Source: Haliea sp.
Lineage (GTDB): Bacteria; Pseudomonadota; Gammaproteobacteria; Pseudomonadales; Halieaceae
Assembly (NCBI GenBank): GCA_024642265.1
Contig: JAHEBL010000012.1
Location: 1-60,832 of the forward strand
DNA length: 60,832 nt
Direction of reading: 5' to 3'
Below the pieces are notes generated by a model. It did not search any database and was not told the origin of the DNA. It saw only the letters and a program-made list of their open reading frames with translations. Below, in pieces: positions 37,705 to 46,101 of this stretch. The first letter of the stretch is position 1, and each line of letters starts with the position of its first letter. The translations under genes and the position numbers were made by a program.

Positions 37705-38967
37705 CTAGTACTTGAAGTTGGTATCGATCATGAAGCGGTTGTACTCGAGAGCACCGCCTTCATCCTTGAAGGTCTTTTCCCCCGCCTTGTTATCGATATA
37801 CCAGGTAAAGGCCAGGCTCCACTGCTTGTTGATACCGTAACCGCCGCTCAGCTTGGACCCCTTGCCATCTGTACCACCGCCAGCGAAGTCGGAATCACTC
37901 ACCAGTCCGAATGCCGCGTCGGCCTCTAGATCCTGGTATTCATAGGCCAGCTGCCAGGTACCCTCGCCACTGACCTTACCCAGCATTATCCCGGCCATCC
38001 ATCCTGTATCGTACTCGTCCGGGTCCTGGTTCTGTACATAATCGCCGTAGATGCTGAGAGGCTGCTCAAAGAGGCTCATCACCAGTTGCGCTGACAGCTC
38101 CAGCAGTTCGTAATCGTACTCATAGACATCGACGCCATTTTCCACGACGACCGAGTTGCCAAAGAAACCGTCGTCGTAATAGGACTCATTTCCCTTGACC
38201 GGAATATCGAAGTAGCCCGCGGCCGCCACCAGGTTGGCGCCGGCTATATCGAAGGTCACCCCACCCTGGAGGCCCCATGCCACTTCATCGTTGGATGCCC
38301 TGCTGTCGCTCTCCAGCCAGTCCACGAGACCGGTTGCAAAGAAGTGTTCGCTGTTCCAGCCCGCATTGAAGCCCTCCGGGCGCCAGTCACCATCCCACAG
38401 CATGGCGGTCTTTTGCGGGGTAAACAGAGGATTCTTGAATTTGCCCGCCTCGACATAGGTGTTCTCTATAGGCAACCACCTGGCGTAAGCGAGATCCAGG
38501 TTGATCTGCTTGGAGCTGTTGCCGGCCCCCAGGGTCTGGTTGGATGAAACGGGATCGCCGTTGCCGGTTGCCAGGCCGAAGCCCACCGTTACATCGTCAG
38601 GCAGGGTCGCGATGATTTCAGGACGGGCGCGAATCCGGTTGCGGTCCCGGGTCTGGGCGCCGTCTACATCTATTTCCTCATAGCGGTAGCGAAAATCCCC
38701 TTTCAGCTTGATGTTGTCGGTCCAGGAAGATCCACTGTCCTGTTTTTTCACCAACGCCAGGTCTTCCCTGGTACCCTCAAGCTGGGTGACGGTCGCATTG
38801 CTTTGCTCACGCAGCTGGTTATTTTCCGCCTCCAGTGCACTGAGCCGCTGAGCCATGGCCGCAAATTGCGCCTTGAGTTCGTCGAACTCGGCTTCGCTCA
38901 CATTTGCGAATGCAGGTCCGCTACCAGCCAGAGCGGCGGCGACCGCGACAGCAAGAAATTTCTTCAT
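37705..38967 (-). CDS. Outer-membrane porin, OprP/OprO-like or Porin_5 type
   Basis: The 420-residue protein has a signal peptide (ending GSGPAFA), a periplasmic coiled coil (about 25-70, FDELKAQFAAMAQRLSALEAENNQLREQ), then a 16- or 18-strand barrel rich in aromatic residues (IKLKGDFRYRYEEID ... AYARWLPIENTYVEAGKFKNPLF) ending ...RFMIDTNFKY. Coiled-coil-plus-barrel porins of this kind include the phosphate/polyphosphate-selective OprP/OprO group and a related 'putative porin' family. A phosphate role is inferred from the Pho box upstream and the pst genes downstream. It is convergent with the 110-residue gene. Confidence 0.82.
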   Translation of the reverse strand: MKKFLAVAVAAALAGSGPAFANVSEAEFDELKAQFAAMAQRLSALEAENNQLREQSNATVTQLEGTREDLALVKKQDSGSSWTDNIKLKGDFRYRYEEIDVDGAQTRDRNRIRARPEIIATLPDDVTVGFGLATGNGDPVSSNQTLGAGNSSKQINLDLAYARWLPIENTYVEAGKFKNPLFTPQKTAMLWDGDWRPEGFNAGWNSEHFFATGLVDWLESDSRASNDEVAWGLQGGVTFDIAGANLVAAAGYFDIPVKGNESYYDDGFFGNSVVVENGVDVYEYDYELLELSAQLVMSLFEQPLSIYGDYVQNQDPDEYDTGWMAGIMLGKVSGEGTWQLAYEYQDLEADAAFGLVSDSDFAGGGTDGKGSKLSGGYGINKQWSLAFTWYIDNKAGEKTFKDEGGALEYNRFMIDTNFKY

Positions 38968-39037
38968 GTTTGTTCCCCCCGATAATGGTCATGGATGCAC
39001 TGTTGGGTGCATTGGGGGCGAAGCTTACTGGCTAAAT

Positions 39038-39055
39038 ATGACGGTTTTATTACAG
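39038..39055 (-). promoter_or_regulatory. Pho box upstream of the porin gene
   Basis: The minus strand reads CTGTAAT-AAAA-CCGTCAT with 11-bp period; each half matches the CTGTCAT consensus at six of seven positions. It ends 71 bp before the porin ATG. The hexamer at the expected -10 position (TAAGCT, 39027-39022) is poor. Confidence 0.7.
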
Positions 39056-39120
39056 GGAGTGCCGTACCTGGACTACCCGGGAGTGCTTTTTCAGTGCCTG
39101 AACCCCTGATGGGGCTCGAT

Positions 39121-39138
39121 CTGTCATATCATTGTCAT
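39121..39138 (+). promoter_or_regulatory. Pho box on the plus strand without an obvious target
   Basis: CTGTCAT-ATCA-TTGTCAT reads on the plus strand with 11-bp period and only one mismatch. It points toward the 41-residue minus-strand gene and the ribbon-helix-helix gene, not toward the porin. A good Shine-Dalgarno-like GGGGAGGG and a 16-codon frame (39179-39229, MDNTRVIRQIYLRAHN) follow it. It may drive a short leader or antisense transcript, or act as a distal PhoB site for the porin. Confidence 0.6.
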
Positions 39139-39197
39139 GGAACCCGGGCCGGATCAGGCTCAGGGGAGGGACTTTGCGATGGATAATACACGGGTCA

Positions 39198-39323
39198 TCA
39201 GGCAAATATACCTACGAGCACATAACTGACCGACACCACGACCACGACTTCAACGGCAAGGACAAAGCCCGTCACCCTGGGCGCCCTGCCCCTCAACTCT
39301 TTTTGGGCTGCCTGTAAATTCAT
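39198..39323 (-). CDS. 41-residue single-pass membrane protein candidate
   Basis: The frame starts at the ATG at 39323, with a well-placed AGGAG six bases upstream. It encodes a short charged N-terminus (NLQAAQKELRGRAPR) followed by a strongly hydrophobic helix (about 17-39, rich in Val) and ends GIFA. This is the pattern of small inner-membrane modulators. I know no homologue. It lies between the porin and pst genes, so a link to phosphate physiology is possible. The main doubt is size. Confidence 0.45.
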   Translation of the reverse strand: MNLQAAQKELRGRAPRVTGFVLAVEVVVVVSVSYVLVGIFA

Positions 39324-39444
39324 TATCACTCCTGCTGTATGATATCTTTTGTATACACATAGTATAGCCTGCAAATAAGTCAAGACAAGGTATATACATG
39401 TGCTAAAATACCATTTCTTTCCGCTTAACAATCAAGATGTTGGA

Positions 39445-39615
39445 ATGTCCAAGACCAAGCTGCTGAACATCCGCATCGACCCAGAGCTGAAGAAAAAAGC
39501 GAAAAAGCTCGCCGAGGCCGACGGCCGCTCACTGTCCAACTGGGTTACAAACCTCATCTCGAGCAGGGTAAAGGAAGCGGAGAAAAAGGACCCGAAAGGG
39601 GGTAAAAAAGACTAG
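39445..39615 (+). CDS. Ribbon-helix-helix (Arc/MetJ-like) small protein
   Basis: From the ATG at 39445 the protein has 56 residues: a beta strand (KLLNIRIDPEL), helix A (KKKAKKLAEADG), the turn and helix B (SLSNWVTNLISSRV), then a Lys-rich tail (KEAEKKDPKGGKKD). This is the ribbon-helix-helix DNA-binding fold, as in Arc-type repressors and antitoxins. No toxin gene is adjacent, so an antitoxin role is unlikely; its target is unknown. It is the only plus-strand gene between the porin and the pst operon, and its 3' end is four bases from the phoU stop. Confidence 0.7.
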   Translation: MSKTKLLNIRIDPELKKKAKKLAEADGRSLSNWVTNLISSRVKEAEKKDPKGGKKD

Positions 39616-39619
39616 GGCA

Positions 39620-40342
39620 TCACGCCGGCCAGGAGCTGTGTCGTTCCCTGATCTCCTCGATACTGAGGTGGCGTACGTCACTGCCCTCCACCAGATAGAT
39701 CACCTCTTCGCAGAGATTGACCGCATGGTCGCCTATGCGTTCGAATGCCCTGGCACAGCTGTTGACCCGCAACATGTTCTTCACGCGTTGGGGCTGCTCC
39801 ATCATATGGGTCATCAACAGACGGGTCAGTGTCTTGAACTCCCGGTCAATTTCCGGGTCCCGTGCGATAATCGCAACCGCACCGTCGACATCGAGGCGGG
39901 CAAATGCGTCCAGCGCACCGCGCAACATGTCACTGGCTCCCTGGCCCAGGTGCTGCGGCTCGCTGCAGTAGGACTCCCTGTCCCGCCCGTCCGCAAGCTT
40001 TCGTGCCATGCGACCGACCTTCGCGGCCTCGTCGCCGATGCGTTCGAGGTTGGCCACCATGCGAATAATAGCCACCACCATACGCAGGTCCCGGGCCGCG
40101 GGTTGCCGACGGGCCAGAATGTCGGTGCACTGGGCACTGATCTCCAGCTCCATCTCATTTACCTGGTGGTCCGAGCGGGCCACCGTCCTGGCCAGCTCCT
40201 CGTCACCCTGGACCAGTGCCTCGAGTGCCTGCCTGCATTGCTGCTCCACCAGGCCCCCCATGGTGAGTACGCTGCTTCGCAGCCCCTCCAGTTCGGCGTT
40301 GTAGCGCTGGGAGGTGTGTTGCTCCTGAAGTGTATTTTCCAT
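39620..40342 (-). CDS. phoU: PhoU (copy at the end of the pst operon)
   Basis: PhoU links the Pst transporter to PhoR and keeps the Pho regulon off when phosphate is plentiful. The 240 residues form the two three-helix PhoU bundles, each with the metal-binding (E/D)RIGD motif: NLERIGDEAAKV and AFERIGDHAVNL. It follows pstB by 20 bp, the classic pstSCAB-phoU order. A second PhoU is encoded just upstream of pstS. This copy is the more diverged at the N-terminus (MENTLQEQHTSQRYNAELEGLR). Confidence 0.93.
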   Translation of the reverse strand: MENTLQEQHTSQRYNAELEGLRSSVLTMGGLVEQQCRQALEALVQGDEELARTVARSDHQVNEMELEISAQCTDILARRQPAARDLRMVVAIIRMVANLERIGDEAAKVGRMARKLADGRDRESYCSEPQHLGQGASDMLRGALDAFARLDVDGAVAIIARDPEIDREFKTLTRLLMTHMMEQPQRVKNMLRVNSCARAFERIGDHAVNLCEEVIYLVEGSDVRHLSIEEIRERHSSWPA

Positions 40343-40362
40343 AGGGTCGCTCCGAAGCTGGA

Positions 40363-41241
40363 TCAGCCGAACCGGCCGGTAATATAATTTTCGGTAAGCT
40401 CATGCCTCGGCATGGTGAATATCTGCTTGGTATCACCCACCTCGATCAGCTTGCCCATGTGAAAGTAGGCCGTGCGCTGGGACACACGCGCCGCCTGCTG
40501 CATCGAGTGGGTGACAATGGCAATGGTGTAATTCTCCCGCAGCTCATCAATCAACTCCTCTATCCGCGCCGTTGCAATGGGGTCCAGTGCTGAGCAGGGT
40601 TCGTCCATCAGGATCACTTCCGGGCTGACGGCTATGGCACGGGCAATACACAGCCGCTGCTGCTGCCCGCCGGACAAGCCAGTGCCCGGCTTATCGAGCT
40701 GGTCCTTTACCTCATTGAACAGGCTGGCGCGGCGCAGGCTGTCCTCCACAATCTCATCCATCTCCGCCTTGTTGTGGGCAAGCCCGTGAATCCGCGGACC
40801 GTAGGCTACATTTTCATAAATGGACTTGGGAAATGGGTTGGGTTTCTGGAAGACCATGCCGACCCGGGCCCGCAGCAGCACAGTGTCCTGGTCCCCGCCG
40901 TAGATGTCCTCTCCATCCAGGGCAAACTCTCCCTCAACCCTGCAGATCGGTATGATGTCGTTCATCCGGTTCAGGGTGCGAAGGAATGTGGACTTGCCAC
41001 AGCCGGAAGGCCCGATCATCGCGATAACCTCATTGCGGCCGATGTCCAGGGAGATATTGGTGATCGCCTGTTTCTCACCATAGAAAACGTTGACGTTGCG
41101 CGCTGTCATTTTGGCGTCGTCGACGAACGGCGTGCCGATCGTCTGGTAATCAGCCGGCTCGACATGGTCGCGGATATCCAGCTGGCGCCTGGTCGCTGTC
41201 GCGTCTGCAGCGGCCGCACCCTGTTGCTCTGCCCTGTCCAT
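40363..41241 (-). CDS. pstB: Phosphate ABC transporter ATP-binding protein
   Basis: PstB powers phosphate import. The 292 residues (from the ATG at 41241) carry Walker [10 protein letters not shown] (about 77-85), the Q-loop, the signature LSGGQQQRL, Walker [14 protein letters not shown] and the switch His in [10 protein letters not shown] prefer 41241 because a GGGGAAAG ribosome site precedes it. An ATG at 41295, 14 bp after the pstA stop, lacks one and would add 18 unconserved residues. Even so, the N-terminus is about 45 residues longer than E. coli PstB, as in pseudomonads. Confidence 0.95.
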   Translation of the reverse strand: MDRAEQQGAAAADATATRRQLDIRDHVEPADYQTIGTPFVDDAKMTARNVNVFYGEKQAITNISLDIGRNEVIAMIGPSGCGKSTFLRTLNRMNDIIPICRVEGEFALDGEDIYGGDQDTVLLRARVGMVFQKPNPFPKSIYENVAYGPRIHGLAHNKAEMDEIVEDSLRRASLFNEVKDQLDKPGTGLSGGQQQRLCIARAIAVSPEVILMDEPCSALDPIATARIEELIDELRENYTIAIVTHSMQQAARVSQRTAYFHMGKLIEVGDTKQIFTMPRHELTENYITGRFG

Positions 41242-41308
41242 CTTGCTTTCCCCTGCTGTCCAAGACAGCGATTTGACCGCTTCTGTCACATGCATCGATT
41301 ATACCCGC

Positions 41309-42598
41309 TTATTTTCTTTCAAAGCGCCTGCGCAGGTATACAGCCAGCGCGTTCATCAGTATCAGGAACCCCATAAGCACCATAATCGCAGCCGAGGTCT
41401 TCTCGGTGAAGCCACGCTCCGGGCTGTCCGCCCACAGGTAGATCTGCACCGGCAGAACAGTCGCGGGATCGGTTACCCCCGCCGGCGCGTCCATTATGAA
41501 AGCCACCATCCCTATCATCAGCAGGGGAGCAGACTCGCCCAGCGCCTGGGCCATACCGATAATGGAACCGGTCAGGATACCCGGCATGGCAACCGGCAAC
41601 ACATGGTGTATCACGGTCTGCAGTTTTGAAGCGCCCACGCCGAGGGCGGCTTCACGGATCGAGGGTGACACCGACTGGATCGCCGCCCGGGAGGTAATGA
41701 TGATAGTGGGCAGCGTCATCAGCGAGAGTACAATCCCCCCGACCAGAGGGGCCGAGCGCGGCAATTCAAAGAAATTGATAAACACCGCCAGGCCCAGCAG
41801 TCCAAAGACAATGGAAGGTACCGCCGCGAGGTTGTTGATATTGATCTCGATCAGGTCGGTAATACGATTGCGCGGGGCAAACTCCTCGAGGTAGACCGCC
41901 GCTGCCACACCGATCGGAAAAGCAATGGCAAAGGTGACCAGCAGGGTAAAGAAAGAACCGTACAGAGCCACCCGGATTCCCGCCATCTCGGGCTCGCGGG
42001 AATCGCCCTCGGTAAAAAAGGTGGTGTTGAAACGGGACTCCGTACGACCCTGGTCACGCAGCTGGTCCAACCAGGTCATCTGCAGGTCCTTGACCTTGCG
42101 CTCCGACTCCGCAGTCCCTGCCGTTACCTGCCCCTTGAGATAGCTGCCCGCTTCCGAGTGGGCTCGCAACCAGAGTTCACTGCTGTGGCCGATCAACCCC
42201 GGATCCGCCAGTACCTTGTCGCGCAGGTCGTACTCGGCGCCTATACTCAGCAGCCGGTACAGCTGCTGTTTCTCCTTGCGTCCTGTTGCCCCGGGAAACA
42301 TCTCACGCAAACTGGTCTTTATCGCGCCGAGGTAATCCGCTGAGAAAATCTCCTGTTCACTGGCGCCGGGATCCAGCCCCAGCACCTCCTGCGACAGGTC
42401 CACGTTGACCTTGATGTAGTGCTGGGTAAAAGCCGGCGCACCCTTGCTGACAATGTCGAACAGCAGGATAAACAGGAAGACGAAGCCGGTAAGAACCGCG
42501 AGGCGGCCATACCACTGGAACCGGCGCTCCCGCGCATAGCGCTTTTTGAGTGATGCCTGGATGGCCTCAGTGGCTTTTAACGACTGCTGCTTACTCAT
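41309..42598 (-). CDS. pstA: Phosphate ABC transporter permease PstA (long type)
   Basis: PstA is one of the two membrane subunits of the Pst transporter. From the ATG at 42598 it has 429 residues: one helix (about 33-50), a periplasmic insert of about 130 residues, then the conserved permease core with the EAA-type loop (AALGVGASKLQTVIHHVLP). E. coli PstA is about 296 residues; the insert marks the long type known from Pseudomonas. The start overlaps the pstC stop by eight bases and has GGGA ahead. A start nine codons upstream is possible. Confidence 0.93.
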   Translation of the reverse strand: MSKQQSLKATEAIQASLKKRYARERRFQWYGRLAVLTGFVFLFILLFDIVSKGAPAFTQHYIKVNVDLSQEVLGLDPGASEQEIFSADYLGAIKTSLREMFPGATGRKEKQQLYRLLSIGAEYDLRDKVLADPGLIGHSSELWLRAHSEAGSYLKGQVTAGTAESERKVKDLQMTWLDQLRDQGRTESRFNTTFFTEGDSREPEMAGIRVALYGSFFTLLVTFAIAFPIGVAAAVYLEEFAPRNRITDLIEININNLAAVPSIVFGLLGLAVFINFFELPRSAPLVGGIVLSLMTLPTIIITSRAAIQSVSPSIREAALGVGASKLQTVIHHVLPVAMPGILTGSIIGMAQALGESAPLLMIGMVAFIMDAPAGVTDPATVLPVQIYLWADSPERGFTEKTSAAIMVLMGFLILMNALAVYLRRRFERK

Positions 42599-43979
42599 AT
42601 TGTTCCCGGTATTTTCTGACGACATAAAGGGCGATTACGTTGAGCAGCAGGGTAACGAAGAACAGCACTAGACCAAGGGCAAACGCCGCGAGGGTCTTGG
42701 GGCTGTCGAACTCCTGGTCTCCCACCAGCAGGGTGACGATCTGTACGGTGATGGTGGTGACGGCCTCCAGGGGATTGATGGTCAACTTGGCCGACAGGCC
42801 CGCCGCCATCACCACGATCATGGTTTCCCCGATCGCCCGCGATACCGCCAGCAGGATGCCTCCGACAATGCCCGGGAGCGCGGCCGGAAGAAGTACCTTG
42901 CGGATGGTTTCATTCATGGTGGCACCCATCCCCAGGGATGCCTCGCGCAGGGTATCGGGTACCGCATTGATAATGTCATCCGACAGGGACATAACGAAGG
43001 GGATGATCATGATGCCCATGACCAGTCCTGCCGCCAAAGCGCTCTCCGATGCCACGTGCAAGCCCAGAGACTCCCCCAGTGTGCGAATAAACGGCGCTAC
43101 GGTGAGGGCGGCAAAAAAGCCGTAAACCACGGTGGGAACGCCCGCAAGGATTTCCAGCACGGGCTTGGTAACCGAGCGAAACCCCCGGCTGGCATACTCG
43201 GACAGGTAGATAGCGGACATCAGGCCGACGGGCACCGCGATAATCATGGCAACCGCTGAAATCAGCAGGGTGCCGACAAACAGCGGGACAAAACCAAACG
43301 AGCCCGAAGCGGCCACCTGATCGGCCCGGATAGCCATCTGCGGACTCCACTCGAGCCCGAACAGGAAGTCCACAACAGGGATCGTCTGGAAGAAGCGGAT
43401 AGCCTCGAACAGTACCGACAGCACGATACCCAGAGTGGTCAGGACAGCGAGAAAGGAACAGCTGAACAGGATCCACTTGAGGATGCTCTCGACATGGTTG
43501 CGGGCCCGCAGGGCCGGCCTGATGCGGCGCAGGGCCAGAATCGCGCCGCACAGCGCCACCAGCAGCACCAGCAGGGCCTTGATCAGCCGGCTGGAGGAGA
43601 CCAGGGCGCTGTAATGTTCGGCGGCCCTGATCTGGGCGGCATCCAGCATGCTGGCGTCGGTAGCGCCACGGGCGTAGCTGACCACCTGGTTGAAGTAGAG
43701 TCCCTGCTCGCTGGGCGACATCTCCTGCACGGTCGCGGGCAGGTCGCCTACCACCATGCGCGCCAGGATGCCGTTTTCGAACACCAGCCACAATACCAGC
43801 ACCGCCATTGCAGGCAGGAGGGCCCACAGCGCCGCCATGTAACCATAATGCTTGGGCAGGGAATGCAGCGCCCGGGCACCGCCCTGCCCCGCCGCGACCG
43901 CGTGGGAACGCTTGCGACCCATAAAGAAACTGGCGACCGTCAACAGTAACAGCGCCAGGAAGACCGTCGTTGTATCCAT
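42591..43979 (-). CDS. pstC: Phosphate ABC transporter permease PstC (long type)
   Basis: The 462-residue membrane subunit has two N-terminal helices (about 1-16 and 46-66), a periplasmic loop, another helix pair, and the C-terminal permease core with SLGMGATMNETIRKVLLPAALPGIVGG as EAA loop. It is longer than E. coli PstC (319), again the Pseudomonas-like long form. It begins 95 bp after pstS, with a hairpin plus seven T in the gap that probably lowers its expression relative to pstS. Confidence 0.94.
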   Translation of the reverse strand: MDTTTVFLALLLLTVASFFMGRKRSHAVAAGQGGARALHSLPKHYGYMAALWALLPAMAVLVLWLVFENGILARMVVGDLPATVQEMSPSEQGLYFNQVVSYARGATDASMLDAAQIRAAEHYSALVSSSRLIKALLVLLVALCGAILALRRIRPALRARNHVESILKWILFSCSFLAVLTTLGIVLSVLFEAIRFFQTIPVVDFLFGLEWSPQMAIRADQVAASGSFGFVPLFVGTLLISAVAMIIAVPVGLMSAIYLSEYASRGFRSVTKPVLEILAGVPTVVYGFFAALTVAPFIRTLGESLGLHVASESALAAGLVMGIMIIPFVMSLSDDIINAVPDTLREASLGMGATMNETIRKVLLPAALPGIVGGILLAVSRAIGETMIVVMAAGLSAKLTINPLEAVTTITVQIVTLLVGDQEFDSPKTLAAFALGLVLFFVTLLLNVIALYVVRKYREQYE

Positions 43980-43988
43980 TACAGCCTC

Positions 43989-44006
43989 AAAAAAACGGCT
44001 GCGCCG
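43989..44006 (-). terminator. Weak terminator or attenuator between pstS and pstC
   Basis: On the minus strand CGGC-GCA-GCCG (44006-43996), extendable by G-T pairs, is followed by seven T (43995-43989), ten bases before the pstC ATG. Partial termination here would keep the binding protein in excess over the permease. Confidence 0.5.
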
Positions 44007-44074
44007 CCACCGGTGATAACGGAGGTCGGCGCATATTATTTACGCCAGGCGACACAAGGCCCGGCGCCCGGTGA

Positions 44075-45217
44075 CTACAACTGGAGCGGGGTCATGGCCT
44101 TGACATCGGCCTGGACCTTTTTGAGCTCCTCATCGGCAAGGGGGATCAGGCCCCTCTCGGGCAGGTAGCCGTCTTCGCCCATAGCCTTGTTGGAGGTGAA
44201 CTCTACAGCATATTCCTGAATACCGGGAATCTTGCCAACGTGGGCACGCTTGATATAGAAGTACAACGGACGTGAAACCGGATAGTCGCCGCTGGCGATG
44301 GTTTCGAAGGTCGGGGTTACGCCATCGACCTGGGAGCCCTGTACCTTGTCGCCATTTTCCTCCAGAAAACTGAAGCCGAAGATTCCCACGGCATTCGGGT
44401 TGGCATCGAGTTTCTGCACGATCAGGTTGTCGTTCTCGCCCGCCTCTATATAAGCCCCGTCCTCCCGGATGGCGTAGGCTATGGAATCGAACAGGTCTTC
44501 ACCCTTTGGCGCCTTACCCTTTTGATCCTGCAGGGCCTGGTAGAAGCCGTCGGGCAGGCCCAGCTTGCCCATGGCCGCCTTTATCTCTGCCACCTTGTCA
44601 GCTGACAGGTCCCGCAGGGCCTTGAGTTCGCCTATCGATTTTGCCCCGCCTCCCATGGCCAACTCGGCAAAAGCGTCGCGAGTACCCGATGTCGGGGGGG
44701 GACCCAGCACTTCGATGGTCGTGGCAGGCAGCGCCGGATTGACGTCCTTCCAGGTCTTGTTCGGGTTGGCCATCAACTTACCGTCAGGGCCGGGTATATC
44801 CTTGGCCAGGGCCAGGTAAACGTCCTTGAGAGAGAGCTCCAGTTTGGGCGCGCTCCTGGCATTTGCCAGGGCGATGCCGTCATAACCGACCAGAACCTCG
44901 ACGATTTCGGTGACACCGTTATTCTGGCAATCATTGAACTCGCTCTGCTTGATCCTGCGGGAGGAATTGGTGATGTCCGGCGTATTGGCGCCGACACCCT
45001 TGCAGAAAAGCTTGAGGCCGCCACCGGATCCGGTGGACTCGATCTTCGGTGTATTGAAGCCGGTGGAGCGGCCGAAACGCTCGGCCACGACAGTGGCAAA
45101 AGGGTACACGGTAGAGGACCCGACGATGCTGATGGTATCGCGTCCCGCCGCCTGGGTCGCGGCTGAGCCACCGACGATGGCGGCAAGGGCGACTGCACTC
45201 AGAGGAAATTTTTTCAC
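44075..45217 (-). CDS. pstS: Phosphate-binding protein PstS
   Basis: PstS is the periplasmic phosphate-binding protein that feeds PstCAB. The 380 residues have a signal peptide (ending GGSAATQAAG) and phosphate-loop segments SIVGSSTVYPFA and ESTGSGGGLKLFC. They also have GTRDAFAELAMGGG, and the region ASGDYPVSRPLYFYIK shared by long PstS proteins. The start codon is GTG (45217-45215), with GGGAG about ten bases ahead. A Pho box with a well-spaced -10 lies about 80 bp upstream, so pstSCAB-phoU has its own PhoB-dependent promoter. Confidence 0.94.
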   Translation of the reverse strand: MKKFPLSAVALAAIVGGSAATQAAGRDTISIVGSSTVYPFATVVAERFGRSTGFNTPKIESTGSGGGLKLFCKGVGANTPDITNSSRRIKQSEFNDCQNNGVTEIVEVLVGYDGIALANARSAPKLELSLKDVYLALAKDIPGPDGKLMANPNKTWKDVNPALPATTIEVLGPPPTSGTRDAFAELAMGGGAKSIGELKALRDLSADKVAEIKAAMGKLGLPDGFYQALQDQKGKAPKGEDLFDSIAYAIREDGAYIEAGENDNLIVQKLDANPNAVGIFGFSFLEENGDKVQGSQVDGVTPTFETIASGDYPVSRPLYFYIKRAHVGKIPGIQEYAVEFTSNKAMGEDGYLPERGLIPLADEELKKVQADVKAMTPLQL

Positions 45218-45281
45218 GTGATCTGTACTCCCTGACGATGACTGGAGCGATATTCGGGGCCCGCTCCTGGTACCCGCTGCG

Positions 45282-45315
45282 ATTCTATGCCAGCTTTGTT
45301 ACGGAATTGTTACAA
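45282..45315 (-). promoter_or_regulatory. Pho box and -10 of the pst operon
   Basis: The minus strand reads TTGTAAC-AATT-CCGTAAC (45315-45298), an 11-bp-period repeat of TGTAAC-type halves. Exactly 10 nt later is TAGAAT (45287-45282), five of six to TATAAT. This is the spacing of PhoB-activated promoters lacking a -35. Confidence 0.75.
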
Positions 45316-45362
45316 CAGCGGCAGGACCGGGTCACGGACACCGCGACCCGGGCTCCTTGGCG

Positions 45363-46067
45363 CTATTCCCCAAGTTCTGCAAGGCGACCGTGCCGGACAT
45401 CCATGCCTCGCACGAGATAGATCACATGCTCGGCGATATTGCTGGCATGATCGCCGATACGCTCGAGACTGCGCAGAGCCCACATTTCGTTGATGATGCT
45501 CCCTATGGCCCGCGGGTCCTCCATCATAAATGTCATCAGGCTGCGCAGGGCGCTGCCGTACTCCTTGTCGACGATACTGTCATTTTTGACTACCTCGATC
45601 GCGGACTGCACGTCGAGGCGGGCGAAAGCGTCCAGCGAACGGCGCAGCATGTTCGCGACATGGGTGCCAATATGCCGGATCTCGATAAAATGGCTCGGCG
45701 AGTTGCCCGCCTCAGACAGCCGCATCGCCTGCCTGGCCACCTTGGCCGCCTCGTCTCCTATGCGCTCCAGGTCGGTATTGACCTTGATAATGGCCACCAC
45801 CAGCCGCAAATCACTGGCCGCAGGCTGCCGACGAGCCAGGATCGAGGCGCACTGGTCATCGATGGACATCTCCATCTGGTTCACCTCGTGATCCCGGTTA
45901 ATGATCACCTCGGCCTGGCCACTGTCCATGGTGACCAGCGCCTCGATGGCACTGGCCAGTTGCTGCTCCACCTTGCCACCCATCTCCAGCATATAGTTGC
46001 GCAACTCTTCCAGCTCAGTGTTGAACTGGCCGGAAATATGTTGCATGTAATCTTCTTGTTTCAACAT
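45363..46067 (-). CDS. phoU: PhoU (copy in the phoBR operon)
   Basis: This second PhoU, 234 residues from the ATG at 46067, aligns from its first residue with the pseudomonad PhoU N-terminus (MLKQEDYMQHISGQFNTELE; comparison from memory). It has the same two (E/D)RIGD metal motifs (DLERIGDEAAKV, SLERIGDHASNI). It follows phoR by 34 bp and precedes the pstS promoter, so it is expressed with phoBR. A GTG 12 bases upstream is an alternative start without a usable ribosome site. Confidence 0.93.
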   Translation of the reverse strand: MLKQEDYMQHISGQFNTELEELRNYMLEMGGKVEQQLASAIEALVTMDSGQAEVIINRDHEVNQMEMSIDDQCASILARRQPAASDLRLVVAIIKVNTDLERIGDEAAKVARQAMRLSEAGNSPSHFIEIRHIGTHVANMLRRSLDAFARLDVQSAIEVVKNDSIVDKEYGSALRSLMTFMMEDPRAIGSIINEMWALRSLERIGDHASNIAEHVIYLVRGMDVRHGRLAELGE

Positions 46068-46101
46068 CTTCTCTACCACCCTGCTGATAACTGTCGGTTC
46101 A

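Noticed and set aside
39132-39317. Plus-strand 61-codon frame downstream of the lone Pho box
   Set aside because: It has no ribosome site and a His/Arg-rich random composition; the opposite-strand 41-residue frame is better supported.
36606-39615. Toxin-antitoxin module involving the ribbon-helix-helix protein
   Set aside because: No toxin-like gene is adjacent; neighbours are a porin, a membrane micro-protein in the opposite direction and phoU.
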